In this document: in pieces, positions 1 to 11,139 of the stretch
Numbering within the stretch: the stretch's first letter is position 1
Layout of the letters: each line of letters opens with the position of its first letter
Source: Bemisia tabaci
Lineage: Eukaryota > Arthropoda > Insecta > Hemiptera > Aleyrodidae
Assembly: GCF_918797505.1 (NCBI RefSeq)
Contig: NC_092793.1
Location: forward strand, 75,265,912 to 75,329,911
DNA: 64,000 nt
Reading direction: 5' to 3'
Translations under genes and position numbers: made by a program
The notes under the pieces: model-generated
Databases searched by the model: none
What the model saw: the letters and a program-made list of their open reading frames with translations, nothing else
What the model was told of the DNA's origin: nothing

Positions 1-80
1 ACCATTTAAAAAATGAGGTGTGATAACAGGAAGTCTGCGATGTTGCAAACCGAGATACGTGGTTGCGGACACCGTCGACT
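1..80 (-). repeat. Edge-truncated end of inverted-repeat element, family A
   Basis: Bases 15-75 match, in inverse orientation, the end of the complete element at 24398-24661. The shared block includes the string AACCGAGATACGTGGTT and an adjoining CAGGAAGTCTGCGATGTTGC segment. The rest of this copy lies outside the window. It is a non-coding terminal-inverted-repeat element of unassigned superfamily. Confidence 0.75.
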
Positions 81-357
81 AGCTGCCACCTTTACCTTAT
101 CCAATATGACTTTTCTCGAAAACAACACACGATTAGCTCTAAATCTGTGTAAATACGTCGTTACAATGCATTTGAGTAAAGTTCTCGTTGCAATATGCAA
201 AAAGAACTACATTTTAAGCAATTTTGTATTTACACTTACTCACAGTGTCCGCCATTTTCGGGTCCTAAGAGCTCAATGAATCTAAATATGAAGGAGCCAG
301 TGAAAAGCGACAGCCAAATAGCGATACTCTCTCTGTCAAGTTACTCTAGAGTTACTC

Positions 358-1150
358 TGTTTTTCCTTCGAATTTACACGACACCTTATTGGCAACATAG
401 AGCGGAGCGTTGCGTGATTACACCTAGCTCCGTCGCGCCTTCAATTTTGCAGACGCAACTCGGACATCCATTAAGTACGAATAGTTGTATCTCTGCGCCG
501 TCGTCAACGCGCTTCCTTTTTCGTTGCTATATCACCATATTTTGTCAGTTTTCGTTTGTTGTATGTTTGGTGTAGCTTCAAAGGCTGCGTAAGCAACACA
601 GCAAAATGAAGAAGGGATACAATCGGACCTCATACTTTGAATTTTCTCCCAAATCTAAGGGAAACTTCATTGGCAGCATTTCGAGCTCACGCCTCCCACC
701 GCGCCATCGCGCCTTCAGTTTCGCAGATGTAACGAGGGCATCAATCAAGCACGAATATTTGTATCTCTGCGCCGTCATTGTCGCGCTATTTTAGTTTCCC
801 TTTCCACAAATTGTGTTAATTCCGTTTGTCTTACACATTTTTAATGGTGTTTCAAAGGCTACTTGAACAAAACAGCCGAAAATAGGATAGGTGTAATCTT
901 GCCTCGTTTTTTATCTCTTCATCCGCATTTGAGTGACACATCATTAACAGCGTAGAGCAGCTCATTGCGCGTTTACGCCTCGCGCCTTCAATTTTGCAGA
1001 TACAACACGGACATCCATCAGGCACGAATAGTTGTATCTCTGCGCCGTCGTCAACACTCTTCCTTTTCCCTTGCTATATCACCACACACACCACATTGTT
1101 TGTTTCAACGTGTGTTGGAGTGTCTCTTATTTTCGAAATTTGAGGAAGCT
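358..1150 (+). repeat. Tandem array of about three ~272-bp units, family B
   Basis: The landmark CCTTCA(A/G)TTT recurs at 438, 712 and 985, giving periods of 274 and 273 bp. Each unit holds a conserved ~70-bp core running from GCGCCTTCA to TTGTATCTCTGCGCCGTC, followed by a T-rich stretch and a spacer ending near ATTGGCA. Units 2 and 3 have diverged more from the 31.7-kb array than unit 1. Short open frames across the array are not conserved between units, so I read it as non-coding. It is either a local satellite or the internal tandem part of a larger mobile element. Confidence 0.85.
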
Positions 1151-1499
1151 CCAATCAGGAGCGACCGATCATATGAATAAAGTCCTAAATTTTGGCGCGA
1201 AGACCTGCTTGAGCGAAAGGCTCTTGTGTCGGCAACATGCGTGGAAGCCTTTTGCACCGAACGTGACTCCGTCCGCGAAACAAAGGCGATCTCGGATGCC
1301 AAAAACGATCGGAGGCCAACTTTTATCGACGGATCGTTCGCGGGCTAATACGCCGGCAGGGTTGCCAACTCGCGTCCAAAAAGCCCCCGATTACCTGCAG
1401 AATCCCCAACAATTACCTCCAAGTGGCAACCCGTCACCCGCTCACTCGCACAATGCGCTATTTTAATTATTACAATCCACTCGTATTTCTGTTGCATCA

Positions 1500-1580
1500 G
1501 GCAAAAACGCTGTATGGATATTCCAGGATTGCCAAATTTCCTATGACGAATTATTTAATTTCGAAAGAAAGTTAAGAATG
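1500..1580 (+). repeat. Partial MITE, family C (left end)
   Basis: AACGCTGTATGGATATTCCA followed by TTGCCAAATTTCC matches the left end of the complete family C elements at 23217 and 23564. Only the first ~80 bp is recognisable, and the right end is missing. Confidence 0.6.
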
Positions 1581-1688
1581 TTTATCGTTATCCAGATACC
1601 TACTTTTCTGTGGGGCAATTTTACATTCAATAGATTATATCGTGATAAAAATCCTGTGAAAATTCCGAAGGAAAAAGTGCATAAATTA

Positions 1689-1826
1689 GGGCAAAAAGTA
1701 TACTTCCATCGGGGATATATGTGGCAACCTTTGGTGGCTCATAAGGCGTTGTTTCCAAGCACGGGGATTTCTTCTTCCTCCGACCGTCGCACATATCCCC
1801 GATGAAGTTGTTCTACTTTTTTCCCC
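1689..1826. repeat. Foldback element, ~138 bp
   Basis: The left arm (GGGCAAAAAGTA, then CATCGGGGATATATG) is complementary to the right arm (ACATATCCCCGATGAAG, then CTACTTTTTTCCCC). The arms are about 35 bp with small indels and enclose a ~65-bp centre. I found no second copy in this window. The frame at 1578-1805 simply reads through it. Confidence 0.7.
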
Positions 1827-2046
1827 GGGTGCAAGAAAGGGAAGTCACCTTTCTGCGATACGTAATTGTGCATTGTAACACTGCGCCGGGCCGAGAGATT
1901 ATGGCCGCTGGATTAAATCGATAAATCTAAGTGTCCAGCGAGTTGCGTGCGATCCGATTACTTCTGGTTTTGGCACGATTTTTATTGGTTTTTTCTCGCC
2001 CCTCCGGTATTGATTAACATTGGTCCAGCCCGTCCCGCCGGGTACA

Positions 2047-2296
2047 CTGCCGCGCTATGGAGGAACGCCGTATAAACCACTAGACATTGCCGAATTTCCC
2101 TCGACAAATCACGAATTTTCAAGGAAATTCGTGAATGTTTCCCCTCTGATTTTTCCGAGGATTACTTAGTAATCTGATCCGAAAAGTCTGAAAATTTAAA
2201 AGAAAAACATTCACAACTTTCCTCAAAAATGCATATTTTCTGAGAACAAATTTGGCAACTTTTAATTGCCCATACGCGTTTTTACTCAGCACGGTA
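2047..2296. repeat. MITE, family C, complete but diverged (~250 bp)
   Basis: The left end CGCGCTATGGAGGAACGCCG and the right end CATACGCGTTTTTACTCAGC form terminal inverted repeats. Both ends carry the family hallmarks: a (T)TGCCAAATTT or AAATTTGGCAA block next to the terminal CGCCGTA motif. The AT-rich centre contains no frame of note. Confidence 0.8.
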
Positions 2297-2299
2297 GTG

Positions 2300-3685
2300 T
2301 ATTTCTTAGAAGGGGACCACTCTTTAAAGCACGTACAGGCGCATATAAGCTTTAATATTACATTGGAAATGGCGGCGAAAGAGTTGTTTCAGTGATCGGT
2401 TTAGTGGGAGTGCTTTGTGGAGCACAGAGGGCAGAGAACCATCCATTAAAGGTCTCCGCCTTTTTTAGATATAGACTAAAGATACAGAATTAGATATAGT
2501 CCGCAGGGACAGCTAATAGCTGTATTCAAGCTTATATTTTTAGGATCATTATAGAATTTTTAGTGTTCTGAGAAGTGGTCCATGGAATTTTTCTATTTCG
2601 TCCAGATCTTACTAATATGTTTTTGAGGCTGTCATAGAGCTGACCCTGTGTTTTCAATTAAGGGTCCTTGCTGAAAAACTGCCACATGCAACTATCGCTG
2701 CTCCTAATTAGTCGCTCGTTTTGCCTAATCGAGCTTGTGAAGGCAAATTTGTCCGTTTCATATTTGCAGGTTTGAAAAAAAGAGGAACAGTTAGCCTCTG
2801 GACACGATGAATTTTCTACGAAAAATTTAAAGGAAAACTAGTGATGAACTAAACGAAAATCGACGTTTGATCGTTTTCAGTGCAAATTCACTTTAAATAC
2901 GGATCGTTTGTTTTTCTGGTACTAATACCTAACTCGACCATAAAACGATTGCCAGCCCTTACAGCTTTATCGAGCGTAAAATGAGAGGCGGTTGCTCAGT
3001 GGGAGCGATGCGGGCTGCTCAGAATTTACATAGCACGAACAAGACACAAGACGAATAATTAAAGCCAATACAAGTGGCGTGGCTGAGCGAAGAGTCACCT
3101 CTATTAAAGAGCCCATCGATCAAATAATTAGCTCCATTATGAGCGAGCTCCGTTCGGCTTGAGATGCTCGCAAGGATTCGATCGCTGCTGGAAGCAGATT
3201 TCAGATGAAGTCATGACTAATAATATTGCCCGAACTGGACGTTTAAAGCAACTTCGGTTACAAGGACTAAAAAGTTCATATGGGATCCCAAAGTTTTCGG
3301 CTCAGGCTACTATTTCTAGTCATAACAACTGAGCTTATAGATTCAGACAACCGAAGACTTCGATAAGAAACAGGTCTTGGTAAGCTTGACGGGTAAAGCA
3401 TCGTTCATCTCTATTCGCTGGTTTCAGCACATAATCACGATTTATTTAAGCGAGGGTGGTCAAATATGAGTCTAAGGGTTTCTCCTAAACAAAACGTCTC
3501 ACACTTGAAAGTCATGAAGTACTTTACGCTTCATTATTAGCGAATTCGTCATTGACGAATAAAATGAATGTTGAACACAGGATTCTAACTTGAAGTCGCT
3601 GGGTGCCTTTAAGGCAGAAAAATCCTCATCTGAGGAAGAATAAAAAAAATCTTTTTTATATAGTTGTTGCAATTGGTTTGGCTTC
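2300..3685. other. Unassigned, no gene seen
   Basis: No open frame above 60 codons and no inverted repeat I could recognise. Moderately AT-rich, apparently single-copy within the window. Confidence 0.5.
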
Positions 3686-3687
<2 letters not shown>

Positions 3688-3728
<41 letters not shown>

Positions 3729-3990
3729 TATTTATTCAATAAGTTAGGAATCTACAGTCATCTGTAGACATATGCGTTTCATTATAGAGATTTATTGTCC
3801 GTAGACATCAGAGAGAATTTGGCACATTCATGCCCCAGGCTTTTCAACTTTCCTGAGATTATGGCCGATTAGAATCTATTTCTGCACTTCAACTCGTCCG
3901 TTCCGTGGAAATGTAACCCAACTACCGGGATTTGAACCCGGAACCTATTGACCTTGAGTCGAAGAAAAACTCGAGGATATGTTCCTTTAT
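3688..3990 (-). mobile_element. tRNA-derived SINE-like retroposon
   Basis: Read on the minus strand, the element ends in a run of 39 A (3688-3726) preceded by TTATTGAATAAATAAT. About 200 bp upstream of the tail lies a perfect tRNA T-arm at 3925-3941: a 5-bp stem CCGGG/CCCGG around loop TTCAAAT. This doubles as a pol III B box (GGTTCAAATCC). No convincing D-arm, A box or matching acceptor strand is visible further 5', so the head is truncated or diverged. I found no target-site duplication. The 5' limit is a guess. An alternative is a tRNA pseudogene carried on another retroposon. Confidence 0.6.
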
Positions 3991-4029
3991 TTTCATCGGG
4001 TAGATCGAATATGGACTTATCGAAAGCTC

Positions 4030-4740
4030 GGAATTCGGACTACCGGCGAATACAGCAGGGCGCCGCACTAGCGCTGCCGCTGAGCGCGCGGCGGAAAAGC
4101 GAAGCACGACCGGGTAGACCGACGCGTCGACTCTTCAATTTAATATTAGGTCACGGGTAATATAACATTGATATTACCTTGAAACAAACTCGCGGGGAAC
4201 TGCGGGCGAAAATCACGACTTTCCGCTAACAGCGGTCTCGAGGAGCCTGCAAGTCATGTTCCGAGCGGGCTAAATCATTTTCCCTATTATTGTGCCGGGC
4301 ACCGCGGCGCTGCTCAAACCACACGTCCGCTACCCCCGCCGAGGCCGGCCGTCCAGAGGCCGACCCCCGATGACGTCATCGACTGGGAGAGCGGGCCGGA
4401 CGTTTCGGAGCTCGTCGTGCCATACTGGAACGCAGCGTCTTGTCCTAGGTTATGCGGAGCCTCCTATTTCATTGCTCTTGCTTTATTGTTGCGCCTTTTA
4501 TCGGGCAGCAGCATCTACCATCTTTTCCAGACAAAAGGTACAAATCAGAGCCCGATTCGCTGCGCCGGTGAACTTTTGAGAAATATGGAGCGGCGAGGGC
4601 CGTGCCCTCCGGGTCTCGCCGCGAGAGAACTACTCCTCGCGCTGATACCATCGATCCCGGCGAAATTAAATCTTCGCCCACAAAAGCACGTTACTGATCA
4701 ACGTAAATTTTCACTTGACGCCCGCTCGGGGCGCTAAGGT
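4030..4740. promoter_or_regulatory. GC-rich patch with a CRE palindrome
   Basis: The stretch is clearly richer in G+C and CpG than its neighbours, most strongly at 4290-4420. It holds a perfect TGACGTCA cAMP-response-type palindrome at 4371-4378. Several short overlapping frames run through it, with none I recognise. It could be a promoter or an enhancer of an unseen gene, but no transcript start can be argued from sequence alone. Confidence 0.3.
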
Positions 4741-4744
4741 CCTC

Positions 4745-5325
4745 CAACAGCCTCCGCTCAAACAAGTCCGATCCACAGATTCCACTCGGCCTTTTTTTGG
4801 GGGAGGAGGGCTGAGGGGAAAAATTCGCCGCACTCGGCCTTAATCCCTGAAAATTTGAAAGCCTGGAGCATGGATGTGCACTAACTTCAACCCGATGCTC
4901 ATTCAAGATTGCAGAATCCTCTAATGGATTGAAGACCTCAAATAACTTAAAAAAAAAGAAAAAAAGAAGAAGTCATTTTCAGCGGGCGATATCAAATCAA
5001 ACACTCAGGATCGGAAGAGCCGTATACTGTCCTATGGTCATGTATAGAACTCTCTAAAAGTGCATTTTCATCAAATGTTTCGAAAATCATTTTTTCCCCC
5101 GAAAATGCTTGTTTCGCCCTCTTCCATTATGGAGTCAATGGGGACCCCTAGGGGCATTTTAAAATCTCAGGATAAGAGGCGAGGTTTTAGGTGAAGCAAA
5201 TCATAAAAGCAATATTACGTCATTTAGCTGACCCCAAGGAAATGCTACATAACTCGATTTTTAGGTTTCATAGTGAAATAATATTGTGTCGGCGCTAGCT
5301 GATATTTAATTCTACCGAGCACGCG
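4745..5325. other. Unassigned, no gene seen
   Basis: Contains an A-rich purine tract near 4949-4970 and otherwise mixed sequence. No coding or repeat signal beyond that. Confidence 0.5.
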
Positions 5326-5329
5326 ACTA

Positions 5330-5442
5330 TTGCACTCGTTTGTCTATCGCAACCACCCGATTCCACCGATAGGATCACCCCATTTCCTTTTTGTTTCCTA
5401 GCTCCATCGCTTTATCTATCGATTTCGACCATCAGCCGCATC
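5330..5442 (+). repeat. Partial MITE, family D (right half)
   Basis: TTTGTCTATCGCAACCACCC, CCGATAGGATC and TTATCTATCGATTTCGACC line up with the right half of the complete family D elements at 19149 and 43985. The left half is absent or too diverged to see. Confidence 0.7.
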
Positions 5443-5444
5443 TG

Positions 5445-6880
5445 TACCTTTTTAAACGTGTATTTGAAGATTCAGAACCGTACACGTGAGGAAATTTCTT
5501 GGAAGTGAAAGCGCCGAGGTGAATATTATACCACGAAAACTTTCGACATCACCCACACCACCCGCTGAAAAAACAGCATTAAATTTTCTGCTCCGCTCCC
5601 CGAGCGGCGGGGATTACGGGGGTGCAGGAGCGAAATCGGGATGAAACAAGATTGTGCCCCAATTTGGAGACCTCCGCCGCGAGGCCCTCGGGAACGCGAA
5701 AAGTGCGTTACAATTCAGACGGAAATCGTGGAGCAACACTTTGAACTACCTGAAATTCACCCTGACGTGTTTATGGAGCCCGCGCCGGAGGACGCCGCTG
5801 AATTTCAGCGCTATTAAGCCCTTGCTTAAAAGGGTATCACTAAAGTGGATAAGTCTAAAAACTTTGATAAGAAGATAAGTTAAAAATAATGGAACGTCTG
5901 CCAAGGGTAAAGCTAAAGGTGAGGAAGGCACTTAACGAGCATGTACCCGGCGAACAGGACTTTAACCGCGTTTACCCTCCTCCTTTCGCCCTCAGGGAGC
6001 GAGGGACCGAATAATAGCAGGGCTCTTAAGGTGTTAAAGGGATGCTGCTTTCTTGAATTGATTCGTTTTTTCCCCTCGTTTTTTTTCTCGCGTGTTTTTA
6101 AACTTCCCGTTAGGAACGTGCCAAGACAAATACTTGTGGCTAATTGAATGCTTAACCCGTGCGCCTTTGCTTTGTAGGCTTTGCACGCGTAATACGATCC
6201 AGTTCTTTTTTTTAGAGGGGGAAGGCTTATTTTGTTCACTTGCCCGCTTTGAGGGTTAGATTGTTTTGAGTTTATCAATTTATCCTAAAAAGGTTATGTT
6301 GAACCGGGGGAGGAATATTGGCGGGTACTTACTGCGCGGCTTACTCTTAAGTAAAATGTGAAACTTTGAACATACCTGGAACATACAGAACAAAAATTGC
6401 AAAATTAGCCACAGATCTTCGGATTTTAAGGCGAGGAATTCAATGCTAAAGCAAATACACAGCTATACCGTAAACATTTCGTCTAACGGTTGAAGTGAAG
6501 TTAAATTGAGCCTTGGGCCACGCATATTGTTTCGCCTTCGTTTGAACGAGTAGGCAAAAGTGGACCGTTGGTGTTAAAATAGTTGCACAGTTTGAGATTG
6601 AACGATGTGGTTTGCATTCGTGGTATCTAGTTCTCAAAATAAAGCGATGATTAAAACTCATCTTTAAGGAGAAAATTGTATGTTGCGTTGTCAAATTTAC
6701 TTTTTTTCCTACTAATTTTAAGCTCGAGGTCCCTTTTTCTCGAAAACTATCTGAAATGGTGCCCTTGGCACGAACGGAATCTGCCGGAAATGAAATCTAG
6801 GATGTTACACTGGAAACACAAAAACATTGTTTATTAATTGTGAATGCGTGGCAATAAACGAGCTCCGGTTACCAATGTTT
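5445..6880. other. Unassigned, no gene seen
   Basis: Includes a 121-codon minus-strand frame (5913-6278) and shorter ones. None shows a recognisable domain, a good start context or splice logic. Pyrimidine-rich at 6065-6090. Confidence 0.45.
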
Positions 6881-6881
6881 T

Positions 6882-6883
<2 letters not shown>

Positions 6884-6931
<48 letters not shown>
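6884..6931 (-). mobile_element. 48-nt poly(T): tail of a probable minus-strand retroposon
   Basis: An uninterrupted run of T, equivalent to a poly(A) tail on the minus strand. The adjoining ~250 bp (6932-7180) would be the body, but it does not match the SINE at 3688 and carries no recognisable tRNA promoter or reverse-transcriptase fragment. The length and purity suggest a young insertion or microsatellite growth. No target duplication found. Confidence 0.45.
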
Positions 6932-6934
<3 letters not shown>

Positions 6935-7365
6935 CAACAGCAAATTGTATTTTTGACTGAGTCTCGCGTCACTTCGCTTCCTCGCAAAATATCCATTGAT
7001 TCTTATTTTACCACACATTACCAACGGAGGGAACCGTGCTGGGGAGCAAATTGTCGAGAAAGGTATTGGGAAGGGGGGTTGAGGGGGCTCAGACACACAC
7101 AAACGAGGCGCATTGATGGACGGCAGGAGTGAAATGATCGATCTGTTTAATGGTGAAGAAAAGCTAATCGTTGGAATTCCTTTCAAGCCTCACGTTTAGC
7201 CGCTGTCGTTGCTCTGGACCGAGGGAAAACCGCGGATTTACATAAGAACATAGTTTGAGTTAAGAGGTTCTCGCTCAGTAGGGCAAGTCAGACCGCGCCA
7301 CAAACCTGCCTCGTCATTCACCGTTCCAACTTGAAGCTGGACGCGGGATGGATGTGTGATGCCGA

Positions 7366-7526
7366 CAGGGCGATTCCTGAAAGTTGGCAACCCTGTTCTT
7401 CCTCAATTGAAATCCATTGAAAATATCGACCTTAGGTGAGGCGAGCTGCCTCACTAATAATCGATTGTTTTACATACATTTAAATGGAGGAAAAACAATG
7501 TTGCCAACTTGCAGGAATCGCCACTG
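7366..7526. mobile_element. hAT-like MITE, 161 bp, 8-bp target duplication, family F
   Basis: The ends are CAGGGCGATTCCTGAAAGTT and, as reverse complement, CAGTGGCGATTCCTGCAAGT. Inverted homology continues into GGCAAC. Flanks are GATGCCGA on the left and GATGCTGA on the right, 7 of 8 identical, which fits the 8-bp duplication typical of hAT transposons. CAGTGG-type ends also fit hAT. No coding capacity. Confidence 0.8.
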
Positions 7527-7846
7527 GATGCTGAGTACAGAGGCAGTGTCCACGCACGGGATCTAATATCAAGTACCGAGAACAGCTATCCAAATATCAA
7601 ATCCCCTTGACAATCAATGGCTAAATTTGTTCGTGATCCTGACGATGGGACGTAACTTCACTCCAAGGTTGCAAAATTGACTCAAACAATTCAATTTTTC
7701 ACAAATATGTACTTGCGCAATTATTGTTCAAAATGTGTCTGGTTTTTGCATGGGATCAGATGAAAAATCAAGGAGATTTCCAGTTAGAGTAACCCGAGCT
7801 TCTCTTGATAGAAATGCAGTTTCCTAGGGCATTGGCGACATTGAAA

Positions 7847-7971
7847 AGGACGTATTCCTGCCACATGGAACTATGTCCATTGAGACATGAGCCCTGAGAC
7901 CCATGAGAATATACACATAATAGGACTCACGTCATACTGCACATAGTTCCGTACGGCAGAAATACGTCCTA
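7847..7971 (-). repeat. Palindromic element, family I (125 bp)
   Basis: Begins AAGGACGTATTCCTGCC and ends GGCAGAAATACGTCCT, with inner arms GGAACTATGT and ACATAGTTCC. Its centre (ACATGAGCCCTGAGACCC) is the reverse complement of the centre of the copy at 48901-49020, so these are two insertions of one element in opposite orientations. Confidence 0.85.
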
Positions 7972-7974
7972 ATA

Positions 7975-8830
7975 TAGATACGTTCTTTTGATCTAGGGCA
8001 ACGACGATTCGACAGCCAGTTATCAAACGACGACGCCACGCAATTAGACTTTAATACACGGATCAGACGAAACTATGTGAACTTGTGTTTTTAAATCAAT
8101 GACGATCCTCAGTCACCCGATAGAGTGAACACAGACGGAACCCCAAGTCATTCGAAGAGTCCGGTTAGTATTACCAATCGCCGGCGTTGAGAGGGTCCGG
8201 AACTAAGCATCCAGCTCTGAGTTGGAAGTTATTAAAATAAGGCAATTTCGAGCGATCCGCGCTGTGGCTTTTTTAATATTACCGCACAGCTTAAGAGGAT
8301 TAATGAAGAGCCAGGGCTGGAGGGACAATGGGTGACAGGAACCCAGGAAGGGATGCACTTGCCGTGGAGGGCGCCCCCTCTCCCTCGCCCCACCGCTACC
8401 CGCCCCTGTCGTCCAAGTCTGAGCCACTTGCGTTGACCCTCAGCCTCAGTCCTCCACTTGCAGAAGATGCTGATCTAATGAAAACACAAACTCTGTAGCC
8501 CACTCTTAACATGCCTTCAACCGTGTTGCCACACTGAGGCCCTAGAGGGCCGTATTAATAGTCCTTCCACTCTCCTAGAACTCCTAAGGATACTACTGAA
8601 GAATGAGGGATCGAAAAAATTTAGTATTGCTCCGAAAGAAACACTTAAAAGCTGTCCTGGATACACAATTAAAGAATTTATAGATCAACCTATCAAAACC
8701 AAATAATCAAACCTCTTTTGTAATATATACGCTCCTTCTCACACACTTTATTACACATTTTTTATTTACACTTTTCTCCAAGATATGTACAATGTAAATA
8801 CTATATTTCTTTACAATGTGAATATGACGT
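7975..8830. other. Unassigned, no gene seen
   Basis: Contains a C-rich patch at 8360-8415 inside a 74-codon minus-strand frame with no recognisable domain. The last ~130 bp before 8836 is AT-rich and may belong to the retroposon end described next. Confidence 0.4.
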
Positions 8831-8880
8831 GTACTGAGCCTCAAAAAGGCTCCTGTACAAATAAAACAAGTTCGATTTCA
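8740..8880 (+). mobile_element. Possible LINE 3' end
   Basis: A short hairpin GAGCCTCAAAAAGGCTC (8836-8852) is followed by CTGTACAAATAAAAC, so an AATAAA signal sits just after it. A stem made from GAGCC/GGCTC followed by a poly(A) signal is a common style of non-LTR retrotransposon tail. No reverse-transcriptase fragment is attached, so this is a weak call. The alternative is the 3' UTR of an unseen gene. Confidence 0.25.
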
Positions 8881-8884
8881 ATTT

Positions 8885-11125
8885 CAGCTCATTGCCTCGT
8901 GGCAGCCTGGCAGCCTCATATGATTTCTGTTGTGATCAAGAGAGATTTAAGATCATAGACAGAGCATCAAAAGGAGGACAATTTTTTACGAGCCTGAATT
9001 AAAAATTAACGATTTCACCTTTGGGAGTGCCCCCTTACAAGGGATTACCATGACCTGCCACAGTAAAAGATGTAAAATACGAATGTGAAATGGTTTAAAG
9101 CGACGAAACACAATGTAAGTACTGCGAAGAGCATCATTACAAAAATTAATAACATTTATTCAGGGGTTGAAAATTACTAGATTTACTCCTTTTTTAGGGG
9201 CTTTTAATTAAATGATACGATCTAGTAAATCAGGACTTCGTCACCTTCCGACCACAGTATCACATACGCATTACGCAAGCGCCATGCGGCGTTTAAAAAT
9301 TTCCGCCGCCATTTTACTTTTTACAGAGAAATTGGTGCTTGAATCTGTTTGAAAATTTCACTAAAATTCATCGGCAGCACAAAGAAAATTCAGTGAAATT
9401 TTGGACGGCTTCGTTGACAAATTTCTTTGTAAAAAAATAACATAGCGGTGGAAATTGTTAAACGTCGCATGCCGCTTGTGCTACTTTGGCCGGAAGGTGA
9501 TGACTTCCCGCTGAAATTTAGGAATTATCGTCCGGCATAATTAAGTCTATTTGAAAGCTAAATCTGGCAACGAGCGCATCGCTTTGGGGACCTCTCATCC
9601 CGTTTACCCTCACCCTCACCCGCCACTTTTTGCTTCTTTATCATCTTTCCTATTACGTCGATTTTTTTCGAAGACCCCATGCCCCATGCCCGCGCTACGT
9701 AACCTTAAAATATGAGAAAAGCGGGGTTAATTTCGGTGGCGCACAGTTGTGATTTACGGCGCGTCTTTCCGGCATAATGCTCCTTCCTTCCTTTTTATGG
9801 CTTGTTTTATTCTTCTCGTGCAACTGCAATTAGACTTTTTTTCGTCGGCCCGAAATATCTGATAAGCTAAACTTCTCTCCGCGGAATGAACCACGCTCTC
9901 CTTTAATTGTTTTTCCACTTTTTCTTGCGTCGAGGAATAAGATCTCGGAGACTCATATTGTTTCAAGCTTCGCCCATTATACACATTAGTTGCATTTTGT
10001 AAAACTAAGATTTACAATTAAGAAGTTAGTACAGTGTATTTTATATATGCACATGTGTAGAGAAAGGAGACATTTTGCTCATTTCAGATCTTTGTGGAAC
10101 TTAGAACGCTCGAAGCGTATATGATGAATTTGTTCTCTCTTAGGCATCCTTAAATTTCCGTATTAAATATATCCGAAGTCATCGGAGAAATTGGGGGATC
10201 TATCTTCAATCGATTCAGCCATCTTAGTGTTTGAAGGGTTGCCTGTAGCCAAAAAAATGACTGAAGTTTTAAGCAAATGACTTGAAATTATTAATACTTG
10301 CTGCTATATATACTTACAGCAAGGTGGTAAAATATTGCTGGGTTCATACTCTTTTGTGAGGAAAACTAGGCCAAAATGTTCATGTAAAATTTAAATAAGG
10401 AGGAAGGACGAATGTTCCTGTAAAATTAGACTGCCCCCCCATTTCCCCTCCCCCGATAAGCCTTGTAAAGCAAGCTCCTGCCCCTTCCCTCACCTTGAGC
10501 AGCTCACGTAAATACTTGAGCGTCCCTTAAAAAAGAAACTCCGTAGTTGCTGCCTCATGAAAAAGTAGTAGGTGAATTTTTCAAAAATCGGCAACCTAGC
10601 TTCTGATTCGTGGGAAATTCGAACTTAAGTGCTTTTTTCTAGGGACGGACGCAAGGAAACCCGCGGTTCCCGGTAACGGTGTACGGCTGAATTTTAGCGC
10701 GAGCAACTAGGTGCCAAAATCACTTTGTAAATAAACGTATCTCTACACTCTACTGCTACGAAATACACGGTTTCTCGTCCGATATTGCGACTATGGTGCG
10801 CAGTTGTGCATGCATTCATATTGGCTATTTGGCACTCGCGTGACTTACAATCGGAGATGCCCTCTCCAGGCGGAGCTGGCGATACAGATGCGCTGCCTGG
10901 TTGCCTAATCTACATTTTGTAAGGAATCAGATGCTGAAATGATCGGCTTTTACAAACGTTTCAAGTTACCTACATTTTATTTCAATAAGCAATCTCTATT
11001 TTCCCAGAACACTGGACCTTAATGTCATGGAGTCATGTTAAAACGCCCTTGCGTCAGCATCGTATAGCCAGACATTTTTTAAGAAGGGGTGGTCTACGAT
11101 CAAAAATTTCTCACGGTGGGAGGGA
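8885..11125. other. Unassigned, no gene seen
   Basis: Around 9290-9480 the sequence GGCGTTTAAAAATTTCCGCCGCC recurs loosely in inverse form near 9445-9475 (GGTGGAAATTGTTAAACGTCGC). This suggests an old inverted-repeat element about 240 bp long between 9240 and 9505. A C-rich run sits at 10433-10452. No coding evidence. Confidence 0.35.
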
Positions 11126-11138
11126 GGGGGGGGGGGGG
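11126..11138 (+). repeat. 13-nt poly(G) tract
   Basis: Uninterrupted G run within a purine-rich context. It is one of several long G or C homopolymers in the window. Confidence 0.9.
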
Positions 11139-11139
11139 T

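Noticed and set aside
3925..3941. T-arm considered as part of an intact tRNA gene
   Set aside because: No matching acceptor stem, D-arm or clear anticodon stem at the right distance. A poly(A) tail downstream indicates a retroposon.
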